A DNA stretch of 64,000 nt from Panaeolus papilionaceus (GCA_015501605.1 JADNRZ010000016.1:496001-560000); one strand, 5' to 3'. Counted from the stretch's first letter, positions 51,511 to 61,927 are shown. A program made the numbers and translations. Notes: generated from the letters alone by a model not told the origin.

Positions 51511-51713
51511 AGTCTCGGTCCCCCATCCTCTCCCACGAGTTACCATATTTGGGTGCCTCTGCGTGAGAGTCTGGGACCCAGCCAGGACTCGCTGGAGGAC
51601 GTTGTCTTCGCGTTTTTTGAGTGACTTATGTAAGCTGATCCGCGCGCCAAGTCGCGTTCATTATCGTCGTGTTCACCTTTCTCTCTTGTATTTCACGCGT
51701 CTCCACCTTGCAA
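51511..51713 (+). repeat. 203-bp inverted repeat, left arm
   Basis: Starts AGTCTCGGTCCCCCATCCTC and ends near CTCCACCTTGCAAG. The reverse complement occurs at 52466-52668 with about a dozen mismatches (roughly 95% identical by eye). The two arms enclose the helicase-like segment. Confidence 0.88.
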
Positions 51714-51775
51714 GTGACTATTTATTGCTACAAAAAAACCCACATTCATTTAATATTTCATTATTTATATTTTTT

Positions 51776-52371
51776 ATGGCTATTCTCGCACAATGGCCTC
51801 CACATCGACTAAAGCGGAAGGCTAATCTTGACCAAGAACCTGACGCGAACCCAAACATTTCCCCAACCCCCCACGGCGCACCATCATGTGCTAGTCGCAT
51901 AAAGTCACTTCCATCCTCACCTCGTAACACCTCTTTCATCCATATCGACCAAAAAAACCCGCCCAAAAAGCCCGAGTATTGTATCGACAAGGATACAGCA
52001 ACCAGCACCATCAACACCCGCCTCCTCTCAGAAACCATACAGTCTCCAAACCAGCACACGTTGAAAGCTCAAACCCTACATATTTGTTGGGTACCAGACA
52101 CTCAAGCCATGCAACGATCTAACTGCAGACCAATGGAACACACTGGCACAGAAGGAGGGGCTGATTTCAGCAGAAGGGTCATTGAGGGAGTTCCAGGTGG
52201 AGGCAGCCAACAAAGTCGTGTCTCGCAAGCGAGTTTTGTGTATCATAGCACCGACGGGCTCTGGGAAATCACTAGCATGGATGCTTCCCTTGTTAGCCCA
52301 AGGAAGTGGGGTATCATTGGTAATTGTACCATACACAAGTCTTGGAATCGGGGTGTTCGGAGGTGTGTAGC
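51776..52371 (+). pseudogene. Truncated RecQ/DEAD-like helicase N-terminus
   Basis: The second half encodes SLREFQVEAANKVVSRKRVL followed by CIIAPTGSGKSLAWMLPLLA, with a Walker A motif APTGSGKS, and VSLVIVPYTSLG (motif Ia region). This is the start of a superfamily 2 helicase, most like RecQ-type. The frame opens after a TGA at 52060. The preceding open frame from ATG 51776 (WPPHRLKRKANL...) is one base out of phase, so an intron or frameshift separates them. Coding ends at GVFGG beside a GT donor-like site, and no DEAD/DEAH box or helicase C domain follows before the right inverted repeat. It is therefore a fragment. Confidence 0.7.
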
Positions 52372-52465
52372 TCACAAAAATTGTATTATTTAGATTTAGT
52401 CAATTAAATTGTATGCTTGTTATGGATTATCTTAATCACACTATTATTTGGACAGAAAACAATGA

Positions 52466-52668
52466 GTTGGAAGGTGGAGACGCATGAAATACAAAAGAGA
52501 AAAGTGAACGCGACGATAATGAACGCAACTTGTCGCGCGGATTAGCTTACATAAGTCACTCAAAAAACGCGAAGACAACGTCCTCCAGCGAGTCCTGGCT
52601 GGTTCCAGACTCTCACGCAGAGGCACCCAAATATGGTAACTCGCGGGAGAGGATGGGGGACCGAGACT
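52466..52668 (-). repeat. 203-bp inverted repeat, right arm
   Basis: Reverse complement of 51511-51713. Together with the left arm it would form a hairpin stem with a 750-bp loop. Minisatellite resumes immediately outside this arm. Confidence 0.88.
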
Positions 52669-52672
52669 ACGC

Positions 52673-52965
52673 ACCCATCTGCATTGGTTTACGCGCCAAT
52701 TTGTAACAGTTGACACGCCGTTTGGGTTTACGCATCCCCTTGGGTCTATATACTCACTCTATAACGGTTTACGCACCATTTGGGTGGGTTTCCGAAACGA
52801 TTTTATAACACTTAGGTGCTGTCTGGATTTATCCACCCACTTGCATCGGTTTACGCACCGACTGGGTCTACGCACCCATTTCATAACAGTCTACGTGCCA
52901 ACTTGGGATTACGGGCCCATTTTCAACGGTTCATGCACCATAGTGGGTTTGCGCCCCCATTTCTC
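52673..52965 (+). repeat. GGTTTAC minisatellite, right array
   Basis: Six to eight degenerate units of the same family as 51120-51510, in the same orientation and mostly of the ACGCACC subtype. The array decays towards 52965. Confidence 0.8.
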
Positions 52966-54024
52966 TTAGTCACGACACCTTGAGCACCATTCAAGGTGCA
53001 TTATTCTTAGTGCCTTAATCACTACCCATATTTGCCTATGTACCCTTCTCTGGACTCGCTTCACTGCGGGTCACCCATGCCCCCTCTCTATTGCGGTCCA
53101 CACATATTATCTAATACAGGCGAGGCTACAACTGCACTCCATCCATACATGTTATCCGCTCATATGACGCCTGGCGCACCTCAGCTATATTCACTCCAGT
53201 GACACCCGATCTGAACGCGAGATATGATTCACCCCAAAATCCTGCAACACACATTAACCCGCAGCGTTTAACCTTCTATCTGTCACTGTCAACCGAGGAT
53301 CGTTTCCTTTCCCAAACATTGTCAATGTCTGGACCACCCATGTGCACTTGATCCCAATACTATGCTACTTGTGAGCTTCCCCCCACCGCCATTGGGGGCT
53401 GATCCTCCTCCGTTCATCAGCTCTTGACTTGGGAAGTGGGACAGTGGTCTTTGGACCATTGCCCTCTTTCCAACCCCAATCACTATCTCCTAGCCTACTA
53501 CCACCTGATGACAAGTGACCGAAAGACGCAAGAAGATGATGACATCATCTTTGACTTCAAATGACCCTAACGTACCTAGCATGCCCAACACTCCAATAAA
53601 GTAAGACCATGGAAGGTTGTGTGGGTTGTTAAGTTTCTGAAGTCCATCAAGGCTCTTGCGAATAAAGTACTCCACGTGGTCTATTTCGTGCATGTCAGTC
53701 TAGCTGCACATCGGGTCCCTGAAGATTCTTACTTACCAAACGAAAATCCGTAAAGGTGATCACCGACCTTGACATCTGCGTTCTCTGAACGAAGAATCAC
53801 GCCGACACCGAAGCCATTCAAACTAGCAGAATATGTCAAGATAGGTTGCCAGATCCTGTTAATTATAAACTCACGGTTCACCAAGAGCGAAGGGTGGCTG
53901 TAGTGTAACGTTTTAGACAGTTATAATACAAAATTGAAAGTTGGCCACTCGGTCGCCGAGTGGGGCGAGCATGAGTGTTGACTTGCTGAGTAAGATTTCT
54001 TGCTAGGATCTCTTATCCTTCCCC

Positions 54025-54760
54025 TCGTAGCAGTTATTATCGCTACAGAAAGTCGTCCTTCAGTTTACATAGGAATAGAACCGGTCATGATCCTTTCATT
54101 CCATTGTAGTCTTCTTGCTCTACCAAGAACCCTCAGGAGGATTACATGTCTCAGATGATAGTGTAGAGCACCACGGAGAATTTACTAGCCGTCACAACTG
54201 GAGCAAACTTTATCCTCACAAAAGCGCCCGAGTAAATTGTAGCAAATGAAAATATATGCAAATCGAATTTGAACAATGTTTACATAGATAATAATGCAGC
54301 GTCGTTGGGATATTTGATTTGTAAACCAGAAATCACGATGCCTAAATAATGGTCCAGCTGGAGTTGTTAGGCTTGGGTTCTTTATCCGCGCCAGACGTTG
54401 GGTCCAGGAACCTATAAAAATAAGCTTTAGAATTATACGAAACTAGATTCCAAAGTAGGACTACACTTACGCGGTAGGAGGTAGGAATTGGGTAGTAAAT
54501 ATTGACGGTGAGGCCGGGATCTGGGGGAAAAGGTATGGTTAAAACAGCAATGAAGCGCGCAACTAGAAGAATGTATACCTGAAGCAGAGACGTATCCAGG
54601 GATAGATACACCTCCCGGAAGGCCTCCTCCACCGCTGGTGACCCTGATTTGACCGCAAGAGATGTAGAACTGGGGAGCACCAGCAACGTGCAGACCGATC
54701 TGCTCAATACGGACGAGGTACTATTTTATATCATGAATTAGGTGTGGTCAAATACGAATG
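54025..54760. repeat. Duplicated PEBP/AA9 junction, copy 2
   Basis: Partner of 45428-46205 with the same orientation. Here AA9 is intact and PEBP is truncated. The left end abuts the 5' part of the dehydrogenase pseudogene. Confidence 0.85.
54030..54235 (+). pseudogene. PEBP fragment (end of exon 2 and exon 3)
   Basis: Matches the 3' end of the PEBP gene at 44971-45679, including LLYQEPSGG-coding DNA and the terminal KAPE stop. Everything upstream of the exon 2 end is missing. About 40 bp are deleted inside exon 3 (after SRHNW), and the intron donor reads GAAAGT where the intact gene has GTAAGT. Not functional. Confidence 0.88.
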
Positions 54761-55322
54761 CGAAACGTTGACTCGCCTCGCCAGCGGAGACGTTGGGAAG
54801 GGTGGTGGTCAGGACACTCTGGCCTTCGGCGACGAATTTGAATGGGTTGAAAGTAGCACCCCACTGAGCGATCTGTAAGCAGTTCATAGGCATGCATAAG
54901 TTATCTGGAACGTTGATGATTTCCACCACGTGCACGCACCTTGACCCATGAGCCGCTGCCGTCCCAACCTTGGACACTACCTGGTGCCTTGGCAATGTAG
55001 ATGGCTGCTGGGCCAGAATGGTAGAGAGTGTTGTCGAGTCTGAAGCCAAGGGTCTGGCCAGCAGAGATGGACAGAGTCTGGGAGGCAGAGTTGGGGGAAG
55101 CGCCATTGCAGCGCATGTTGCCTGAGCTGACTTGCTCGACGGGGCTGTTATTAGCAGGTTGGCGGACAGCAGCAGTGCTCTGTGTGCCACCAGCGATCAA
55201 GGTATTCCAGATGTCTGATGCAAACTTTTAATTGACATAACGATGAAAAGGAAGTGGGACTTACAGTGAGCAGATGCTGCATGAGCAAAAGCGACGAGGG
55301 TGAGGATGGAGGAGAACTTCAT
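54382..55322 (-). CDS. AA9 lytic polysaccharide monooxygenase 2
   Basis: Secreted copper monooxygenase, paralogue of the gene at 40059. Six exons (55322-55265, 55214-54940, 54872-54777, 54720-54579, 54520-54471, 54411-54382) give 216 residues with the same intron positions as gene 1. The signal peptide ends ASA before His19, the first copper ligand ([11 protein letters not shown]). The second is in [16 protein letters not shown]. The axial tyrosine is in QFYISCGQI. The third intron starts with GC (GCGAGT) in place of GT, a known minor donor type. It ends VPGPNVWRG, identical to the truncated copy at 45820-46155. Confidence 0.93.
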
Positions 55323-55387
55323 TTTGTTTGTACGGCGATCAACTGTGAGGTGACTGCTACGTTTGTTCAATAGTTGGTAAATACCTT

Positions 55388-55395
55388 CTTTTATA
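55388..55395 (-). promoter_or_regulatory. TATA box, AA9 gene 2
   Basis: TATAAAAG about 65 bp upstream of the start codon on the minus strand. Confidence 0.55.
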
Positions 55396-56953
55396 TGTAT
55401 CTCGTTCGGCGTTTTTGCTAAAGTACAAAACATTCGCAATTTTGCCGCTGGTTTTGGAGCACTTAGCCAAGATAACCAACGGAAGGTTGTCCAGCTCAGA
55501 TGTACCATGTCGCCAAGATTTATCAATTGAGCCAACTGACGTCTTTTTGCCAAGGGTGTAACATGTCATTTCAAGTTCCATCCTAGAGGTGGATCAGCAT
55601 GATACACTGGATTGACTACCTTAAAGACACAAATTGATCCCAGATATTGAGCACATTATGCGCAACAGATACTAAAAGCACTATAGCCAACGTCAATTGA
55701 TAGGAACTATTGATAACCCTGCACTCAGACGTAAAGCCCCAGTCGGAATGATAATCCGGGGAAACAAGCTCATAGGAACCGCGTCTAAAAGCCCAGAAGG
55801 AAGGATGGCCACAGAAGTCTGTCAGATCGTGTGGCCAAATATTTACTTTGCATACGATCGGTCTCGCCGGAAAAACAGTCACCAAAATGCCTCGATGAGT
55901 TCTGTTGGCGTAATGGAATAAGTTCCGCCTAGAGAGAGCGGTATTCCCGACGATTTACCTCAACGACGCTTGTGGGCAGGATGCGGAGCAGGTTCTTGTG
56001 ACGACAAGACATACCAAGAACAGGCCAAGAATCAAGCTTAGGAAGTGCAGGGGGCGGGTAGTAACGTGAGAGCAAGTTTAGAATGGACTGGTATCACTTC
56101 GGGAAAACGGCGCCTATTTTTCCGTCTCTTTTGAATGACCTAGATACCATCCGAGTAGAGGGTATATAATTGGTTGTTTAGGGTAATCTCGGTCAAGTGC
56201 CGGTACAGTCCTTGATGTAATCCAAGATTGGTCATTTGCCCGACGTTATACAGCAGGCCACAGGTTCTGGTATTGTGCGTGAATGCCTTCTGCCTCTTTT
56301 TGAGTCACAACAGAAAACAAAGCAAACGGATAATGGGCAGAGAAGCATGATTGCCTGAGTAATCCGAGTTCCAGAACGACGTCATGACGCTTGAAGAGCA
56401 GGAAGAGCAAGACGATGGCTAAGGGGAGGTTGATGCCAAGGGTAGAAACCACTGGAAGTCAGCGAAACATATGTGGCAAGCCCATAGTCAGCTTGATCAT
56501 GACTGTCAAACGGAGGTGACTTGTCATGGGTCCGAATTGAAATTCTCATCTTCTAGCTGATGAGAGTGTGAAGGGTGGCTATCACCGAGCGGAGCTCGAT
56601 TTTGAGTCAGCGGATCATGTGCTGATTATCCACGATCTCGACTAGAGCGAATGGCCGCAGAGCGGCATTTCCCTTGCTTGCGGATAAAACTTAACATGAT
56701 TTATAATACTCAAAATAAATATGATTGAGAAAATAAAAAGAGGAAACAAAACACGAGGAATATGAATATATATTGTTGTATCTAAGCAAAGGGAAAGATA
56801 GAATATATGTAAGATCACTGAGTATCTAACAAGCTTCAAAATATTATTATTGGTCTACTACGTCAAGAGAAGATACGGGGGAAAATATAAGAAACAATTA
56901 ATCAACAATAACGATTGAAATTCGCGACGAGAAAAGACTCTAAAAAAAATAAA
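55396..56953. other. No gene recognised
   Basis: Small open frames on both strands lack conserved features. The stretch 56680-56950 is very AT-rich. It includes the 5' flank of AA9 gene 2. Confidence 0.45.
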
Positions 56954-58050
56954 TCAGCATATCTTCTTCCTGGGAGACCCATCATCTGGATCATAATGCA
57001 CAGTTCTGCGTTTCTTCGGCATCAAGGCTTGGGCAGGAGGGTCCGATAGAACACGAATGGACTTGACATCTGCATTAAAAATGTTGTAGGCACTTCCAGA
57101 GCTGCTGTCGGACTTGCTGCCAGTGATATGCCAGTATGTAAGGGTAAAGCTGATACGCACGATAGCACCTGGAAGGGCAGTTTTGCATCGTTCGGGCGCG
57201 ATGATCTCGCCTTTGGTGTCGTAAGCGGGGAGAGGATTGGAATGATATTTTCCCTGCATGGTAAGCTTTGCCTCGGCTGCTGCAGGATGAGCAACTGGCC
57301 AGTTTTCCAATGTGCACTCTGATGGATGAAAAAAGTAAACAACATAATTAATGCAAACACCAAAAAAGCAACATACCATCCGAATCCGATGCCGTTTCCG
57401 ACCCATCTTCTCCAGATTCCTCATTTACCTCCTGTAATAGTATGATATTAGTAATGAGGTATGACAGAGAAAGTGAACAAATGAAGGGCTCTCACCTCAA
57501 ATACGACATGGCGAAATCGGAGAACTGGCGCACCATTCACCCCTGCCATCAAAAAACCTCTCATAGGGGCTGAGCCACTTGCATCACCACCTGTCACTTC
57601 CTTCACAAGCGCCTTGAGATTGTTGAGAGCATCGCAGAAGTCTTGAACGATTGCGTTGTTAGCAGGGGGCCTTTCCGAAAAATGTCATCTTGATGTCCTT
57701 GAATTCTTGGGCCCCAATAGATGGGTCTTTCCAACCATTGCATGGAAGCAGGAAGCACTTGTCATGGTCAATGGTGGCGATGATAGACAGAATGGCGGGT
57801 TCAAGAGTGGGCGCTTCATCACAGCTAGGTGTTTCGACAGACTCAGAGTCGGGGGCAGTATCAGGAGGTGTCGAGTTTGCGGCTTCACGGGCTTCTTGAT
57901 ACTCTTGAACAGCACGGGTGGACGACTTTGTAACGAGGACATTGGCAAAGCCAATACGACGCCAGACAACAAGATCCTTGATGCTTACGTCACGGAGTAC
58001 AGTTCCCAAGGGCAAACGATACCATGTGTCGTTGTCAATATTGCAACACC
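56954..58050 (-). pseudogene. Uncharacterised gene with frameshift, 5' end missing
   Basis: Unknown family. The first visible part (about 58050-57668) reads TWYRLPLGTVLRDVSIKDLV, WRRIGFANVLVTK and an acidic linker, then DIKMTFFGKAP. At 57663-57669 a run of five C on the coding strand puts the frame out by one; with four it would continue as ANNAIVQDFCDALNNL. Then come LMAGVNGAPVLRFRHVVFE (to 57496), an acidic exon 57431-57377, and a final exon 57318-56954 with ENWPVAHPAAAEAKLTMQGK and a basic PKKRRTVHYD end. No in-frame ATG precedes the first block; a TGA lies just upstream. Either a decayed gene or one read with a homopolymer error. Confidence 0.55.
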
Positions 58051-58076
58051 ACCATCAGGGACCTTGAATTATAAAC

Positions 58077-58274
58077 GTGGCACTATCCCGTAGTTCTGGA
58101 CAACAGACTATCAGGCTGCTACGTGATTTCGATGAAGAATATTTCTTGAAGAAACATGATGTGGGACTTCTCCAGGAGGACGAGAGATTGGCAAGACTAG
58201 ACGAGGTGACATGTAAATGGTACAACGAGGCTATAGCGTCAGACAGACCTGGACAAGGATACGCAGATATGTAG
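58077..58274 (+). pseudogene. Short protein-like fragment, unknown
   Basis: An open frame ending at 58274 reads like real protein (DEEYFLKKHDVGLLQEDERL, then a Glu/Trp-containing helix and a polar end), but nothing upstream on this strand continues it. It may be the last exon or a remnant of a lost gene next to the frameshifted gene on the other strand. Confidence 0.25.
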
Positions 58275-58717
58275 AATGCAGGATGATAGTTGATATATAA
58301 TGATATTTATTGGATTGTTCTGAAGTGAAATGATAAGGGGAAACGGTCAAAATGATACGAGATACAACGTCGTTGTTGATAGTCGATGTTGATCAATAGG
58401 TGATGGGAAGCGACATTCAAAACTTCAAAAAGGAAAATGATTACAAATGTTGAGATGTTGAGTTCCTGGTGACCTCGTCACATGATTTTGCCACCCCCAT
58501 GTACCCTTGCAAGCAAGGGAATGTATCCTCCGGAACGCTTGATGTTCGAAACGAAAGAAGAGAGGGTTAGAGTTAGACAGTCGGAGACCTCTTTAATTTT
58601 TGAATGTCACTTATGTATGGTACCGTTCGATGTATATTTTGTACATTTATGGAGAACATGTGTAGGCTTATAGAAACTACATACTAGTTTACAGACAACA
58701 TATTGAGCGTAAGTATT
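58275..58717. other. Intergenic, no gene seen
   Basis: AT-rich spacer and the 3' flank of hydrophobin 2. No coding signal recognised. Confidence 0.5.
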
Positions 58718-59236
58718 TTAGACATTGACGTTAACGGGGGTGCAGCCAACGTTGACGAGGCCATTCTGAAAGCACCGGTTCAGGATCACTGTCAGTCGAC
58801 GTAGCATTATAGTGACTTACGAAGGCAGTGTTGGTGCAGCAGACTGGCTGGGCGGAGCAGGAGTTGCCAGCAGCGGCGATAACGCTCAATGGGCTGCAGT
58901 TGGCTGGGGTAGATCTATCAGTCAAACGTTTCCCTGCCATCGCATTAAAAGTATCTTACATCCAATGAGAGCCGTGACGGGGCCGAGGACGACACCAAGC
59001 AGGGCAAGAATGCCGGTCAAGGGATATTGAGATTGCTGGAAAGGCAACAGTTAGGACCAACGCGAAACTGCATGTTCCTATACGTATGTACTTACAGTTT
59101 GGAGTTGAGTGCAGCACTGAACAGGACCAGTGTTGCAGGCGTTGTCGTTACCACCGCCTCCACCAGTGCGGGGAAGGATGGTAGCAGTGACGGCCAAAGG
59201 AACAGCGGCGAGAACAGCGAGCTTAGAGAAGTACAT
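58718..59236 (-). CDS. Class I hydrophobin 2
   Basis: Paralogue of the hydrophobins at 48695 and 61928. Four exons (59236-59096, 59035-58960, 58903-58821, 58765-58718) give 115 residues. Signal peptide [15 protein letters not shown]; cysteine pattern [26 protein letters not shown] Gly-rich stretch (TGGGGG) precedes the first cysteine. It has a third intron (58820-58766) after TNTAF that the other two lack, indicating intron gain here or loss in their ancestor. It is transcribed divergently from hydrophobin 3. Confidence 0.93.
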
Positions 59237-59315
59237 GATTTGAATGATTTGAGAGGACGGTGCTTCGAATGACTGACTGCTCGAGCTTGGGTTCAAATGG
59301 AATATTGACCAACCC

Positions 59316-59322
59316 TTTTATA
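59316..59322 (-). promoter_or_regulatory. TATA box, hydrophobin 2
   Basis: TATAAAA about 80 bp upstream of the start codon on the minus strand. Confidence 0.55.
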
Positions 59323-60059
59323 CCGTTACTTTCCTCCGGAGAATCTTGTGGATTCTTTGGATTGTATATTGTTTTTGCTGGTTTCATTAAGGTTCATCAC
59401 ATCGACACACAATGCCAACTGCAATGTTGACACGGTGAAAGAAAGAATTATGGATTTACACAGGAGATCGAAGATGGATGTCCATCAACGAATCTGCCAT
59501 CCAAGGGTCAGTTTCGGCTGGTGGGAACGGCAAGCAGGTCATTGTATTGCGCGCCGTAACCTGCAGCATAAACTCGAAACCCCTGCAGCTACATGTGACT
59601 TCGATATCAACGCGGTGTGTTTCACGTGTATTGTCTTGTACACCGATGAAATTCAAGAACTCTCTATTCAAATCAAATCCATCGCGTTCACCACAACCAA
59701 GGTGTGGAGTATTTTTCTATAGATCGGGCTAAATTCGAACAATTAGGTATACAACTGTCTTAAATTTACTGAGCCGGGCTTACACATTGCAAATCAAACA
59801 CCATACACGCTGGAAGGAATACTATGATTTCCCAAGGTCTTGTTTCCGCGTCGAAGCCACGGTCGAATGGGATTGGTTTTCAAACAATGATTTTTTCCAA
59901 ATAAATCAAACTCGAGGCGCCTACGGCCCTGCGCGGCTTCTCGGTTCCCTAGCATCGCTGCGCTAACGCCGACAGCTCAGTAAGTATCTCACTGGTCACC
60001 GCACCTCGTTCATTTTGACGAGTGCATCTCGTAAACTTGTGGGAGATAATATTTAATAA
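59323..60059. other. Upstream region of hydrophobin 2
   Basis: No gene seen. The open frames at 59348-59732 overlap on both strands and show no family resemblance. Confidence 0.45.
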
Positions 60060-61715
60060 AGCTGGCTTTAGTAGGTAAGGGTCGTCAGAAACTTGAGGCT
60101 GTGGAGCGCCTGTCACTGTCATCTGAAATGCGGACAGGGTCAGATTGTTCCGGGCGGAAATCAGTGACTCTTTCTGGGTCTTTCATCGTCCAGCAATTCG
60201 ATTCACCCCCGCTGAATTGTGTTAACCGAGTAGTAATATATTTTTATTATTGAAAGACAATTGACAATGCAGGCATAATTGAATCGGTACCTTTTCTCTC
60301 TTTTATCCTTTATTCCGAATTTGAAAATGGGGAATCGCAAACCTATGTAGAACAAGTATCGAGGGTATTTTTTTCTGAGTTGCGGGCTGGTATCCTAGGT
60401 TTATGTGTGTTTTTTCTGGTCAATTGTATACACCCGCCCACAGCCGGACAATGCTTCTTGTCTGGACTCTACAATATACGAAACTCAGTATCAGTTCAGT
60501 GCTGTAGAACCATGGACGCGAGTCTGGGTCCTCAATTTATCTGAGACATTTGAACGGTGAATGAGCACGTTCTTTGAGATGGTCTAACTATTTGGAGAAG
60601 AAGAAGACCAAGTTTCACAGAGCGGGGGATAAAAATCAGAGTTCAATCTACTTCTATCTCTCAGGCTGTCGGGACTTGAAACGCGGCGCGTTGGATTTAT
60701 CGATCAAGGCAGGGACTTATTATTCCAGCGCAACTACATAGCGATTCCTTGTTCTTCATCTTTCCATGGAGTTCATCCGAAAAGTCCACCGACCACCTCG
60801 GCGGATGCTTTGTTGATGGGATCCAGGAGGATGTCAGATCATATCCTAAAAAGGAAGAACATATTCCCATTACGGGATGTCACACGCATGATGATTGGTT
60901 CATTGTCATCATTTTATCACTGGATCAAACGGACGACCGCAACGATGTTGTGGAACCGAAAAGCGTATCTACGACGTGTTGATGGTCAAGGTTCATGAAA
61001 GGTGCCCAAAGAGTTGTGTGCGGAGTGCACCTATGTACTCAGAAGTTGTCAATACCTCCGGTATTCCTTTCGACTAGCATCGCATTGGACGACTCGAGGC
61101 AAATGATATCTGGACGGGATAGGATTCACAATTGGATTGACTCGAGCAGAGCAACGATAGGAGGGCCATTGAGGGTCAGGTCAATGACGGATGTGCCGCT
61201 CACTGACATGAGGAATGAAGCATGTAAACGTCAAACTTTCATCTTGGCTACTTGGCTTATCCCCCAAAAGAATACGGAAAGCCTAGTATCTTGTGATAAG
61301 GCGAAGATCGCTTTCCAAGGCTAGTCGAGGTCCCGAGGTGCTCTTACCATGCTTACGCTCCACGATCGCCGTGGAGCTTGGAAAGGACTAACTCCAAAAT
61401 CAAAAGTGCCTAAACGTTCTTGGTCCCGGCGGCTCCTGTAATAGTAGATCACAGCCGTTTTTGTCCTTGAAGGTGGACGAGGGTAAGTATCTACAAGTCA
61501 TTGATACTTTTGTTAGTCAATGAAATTCCCACAAGGCCTCGTTCCGGTCGCTGTGCTCTTCACACGTTCCGAGTTTTGAATATCAGAATAGATTGAATAA
61601 GTAGCGTAACAATGCCTTGCTTCATTGACTTGTCGAATTGTTGAGTAGTATTATGACAGGGAACGTTGGACAGATCTGACTGCTGGTGAATTATTAATCA
61701 AATTCACAATGAATC
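60060..61715. repeat. Inverted duplicate block X, right copy
   Basis: Reverse complement of 46322-48330. The clearest stretches are 60220-60480 (matching 48060-48330), 60600-60860 (matching 47780-47950), 61210-61530 (matching 47140-47500) and 61590-61715 (matching 46322-46440). Read on the minus strand it leads into hydrophobin 2 just as the left copy leads into hydrophobin 1. No gene recognised. Confidence 0.8.
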
Positions 61716-61823
61716 ACCATTCCATCGCACCTGGAAATACAATTTCTATTGAACTCAAAATGAAGGCCCCGTTTGTTCCACAACAGGAGGCGCACCACCT
61801 CATTCTCCGTTCATCTGGCGATG

Positions 61824-61830
61824 TATAAAA
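61824..61830 (+). promoter_or_regulatory. TATA box, hydrophobin 3
   Basis: TATAAAA in a block strongly similar to the hydrophobin 1 promoter (shared CTCCGTTCATCTGGCGATGT just upstream). It lies 104 bp before the start codon. Confidence 0.6.
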
Positions 61831-61927
61831 GGAGTCGAATTGGATACCCAATACCCCAGGCCTCAGCTCGAATACCTAGTTCACTCTCAATCACCAACAC
61901 ATTTTTTCTACTACCTCTTACATCAAA

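Larger units (their letters stand above)
50045..53520. mobile_element. 3.5 kb insertion with helicase fragment
   Basis: DNA absent from the intact dehydrogenase copy (compare 63521 and neighbours) and inserted in one intron of the pseudogene. From left to right: a low-complexity region with repeated CCCTCTGTGCGATAAC phrases (50900-51090), minisatellite (51120-51510), inverted-repeat arm (51511-51713), helicase-like segment (51776-52370), opposite arm (52466-52668), minisatellite (52673-52965), then 0.55 kb unremarkable DNA. Target-site duplications could not be fixed, so the exact ends are uncertain by about 10-20 bases. Mobility is inferred from the clean interruption and the inverted repeats. 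Confidence 0.65.
49388..54000 (-). pseudogene. MDR dehydrogenase pseudogene, split by insertion
   Basis: A second copy of the reductase at 62629-64000. The 3' part (49388-50043) keeps AGYNSGGAPIK-like and ISGFIVGRLESNWG sequence; the 5' part (53521-54000) keeps the exons for the substrate-side N-terminal domain. Three lesions: (1) a TAA shortly after LPQAILEA plus small indels in the last exon; (2) loss of about 230 bp at 49880, removing most of the cofactor-binding Rossmann segment (63121-63353 in the intact copy); (3) a 3.5 kb insertion in the intron after GVLGMP. The first visible intron donor also reads GC in place of GT. Confidence 0.88.

Noticed and set aside
51209..52393. Long plus-strand open frame of 394 codons
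   Set aside because: Its first half runs through the minisatellite and inverted repeat, and its second half is out of frame with the Walker A segment. It is an artefact of repeat composition.
57656..58093. 145-codon plus-strand frame
   Set aside because: Antisense to the frameshifted unknown gene, whose minus-strand frame is far more protein-like.
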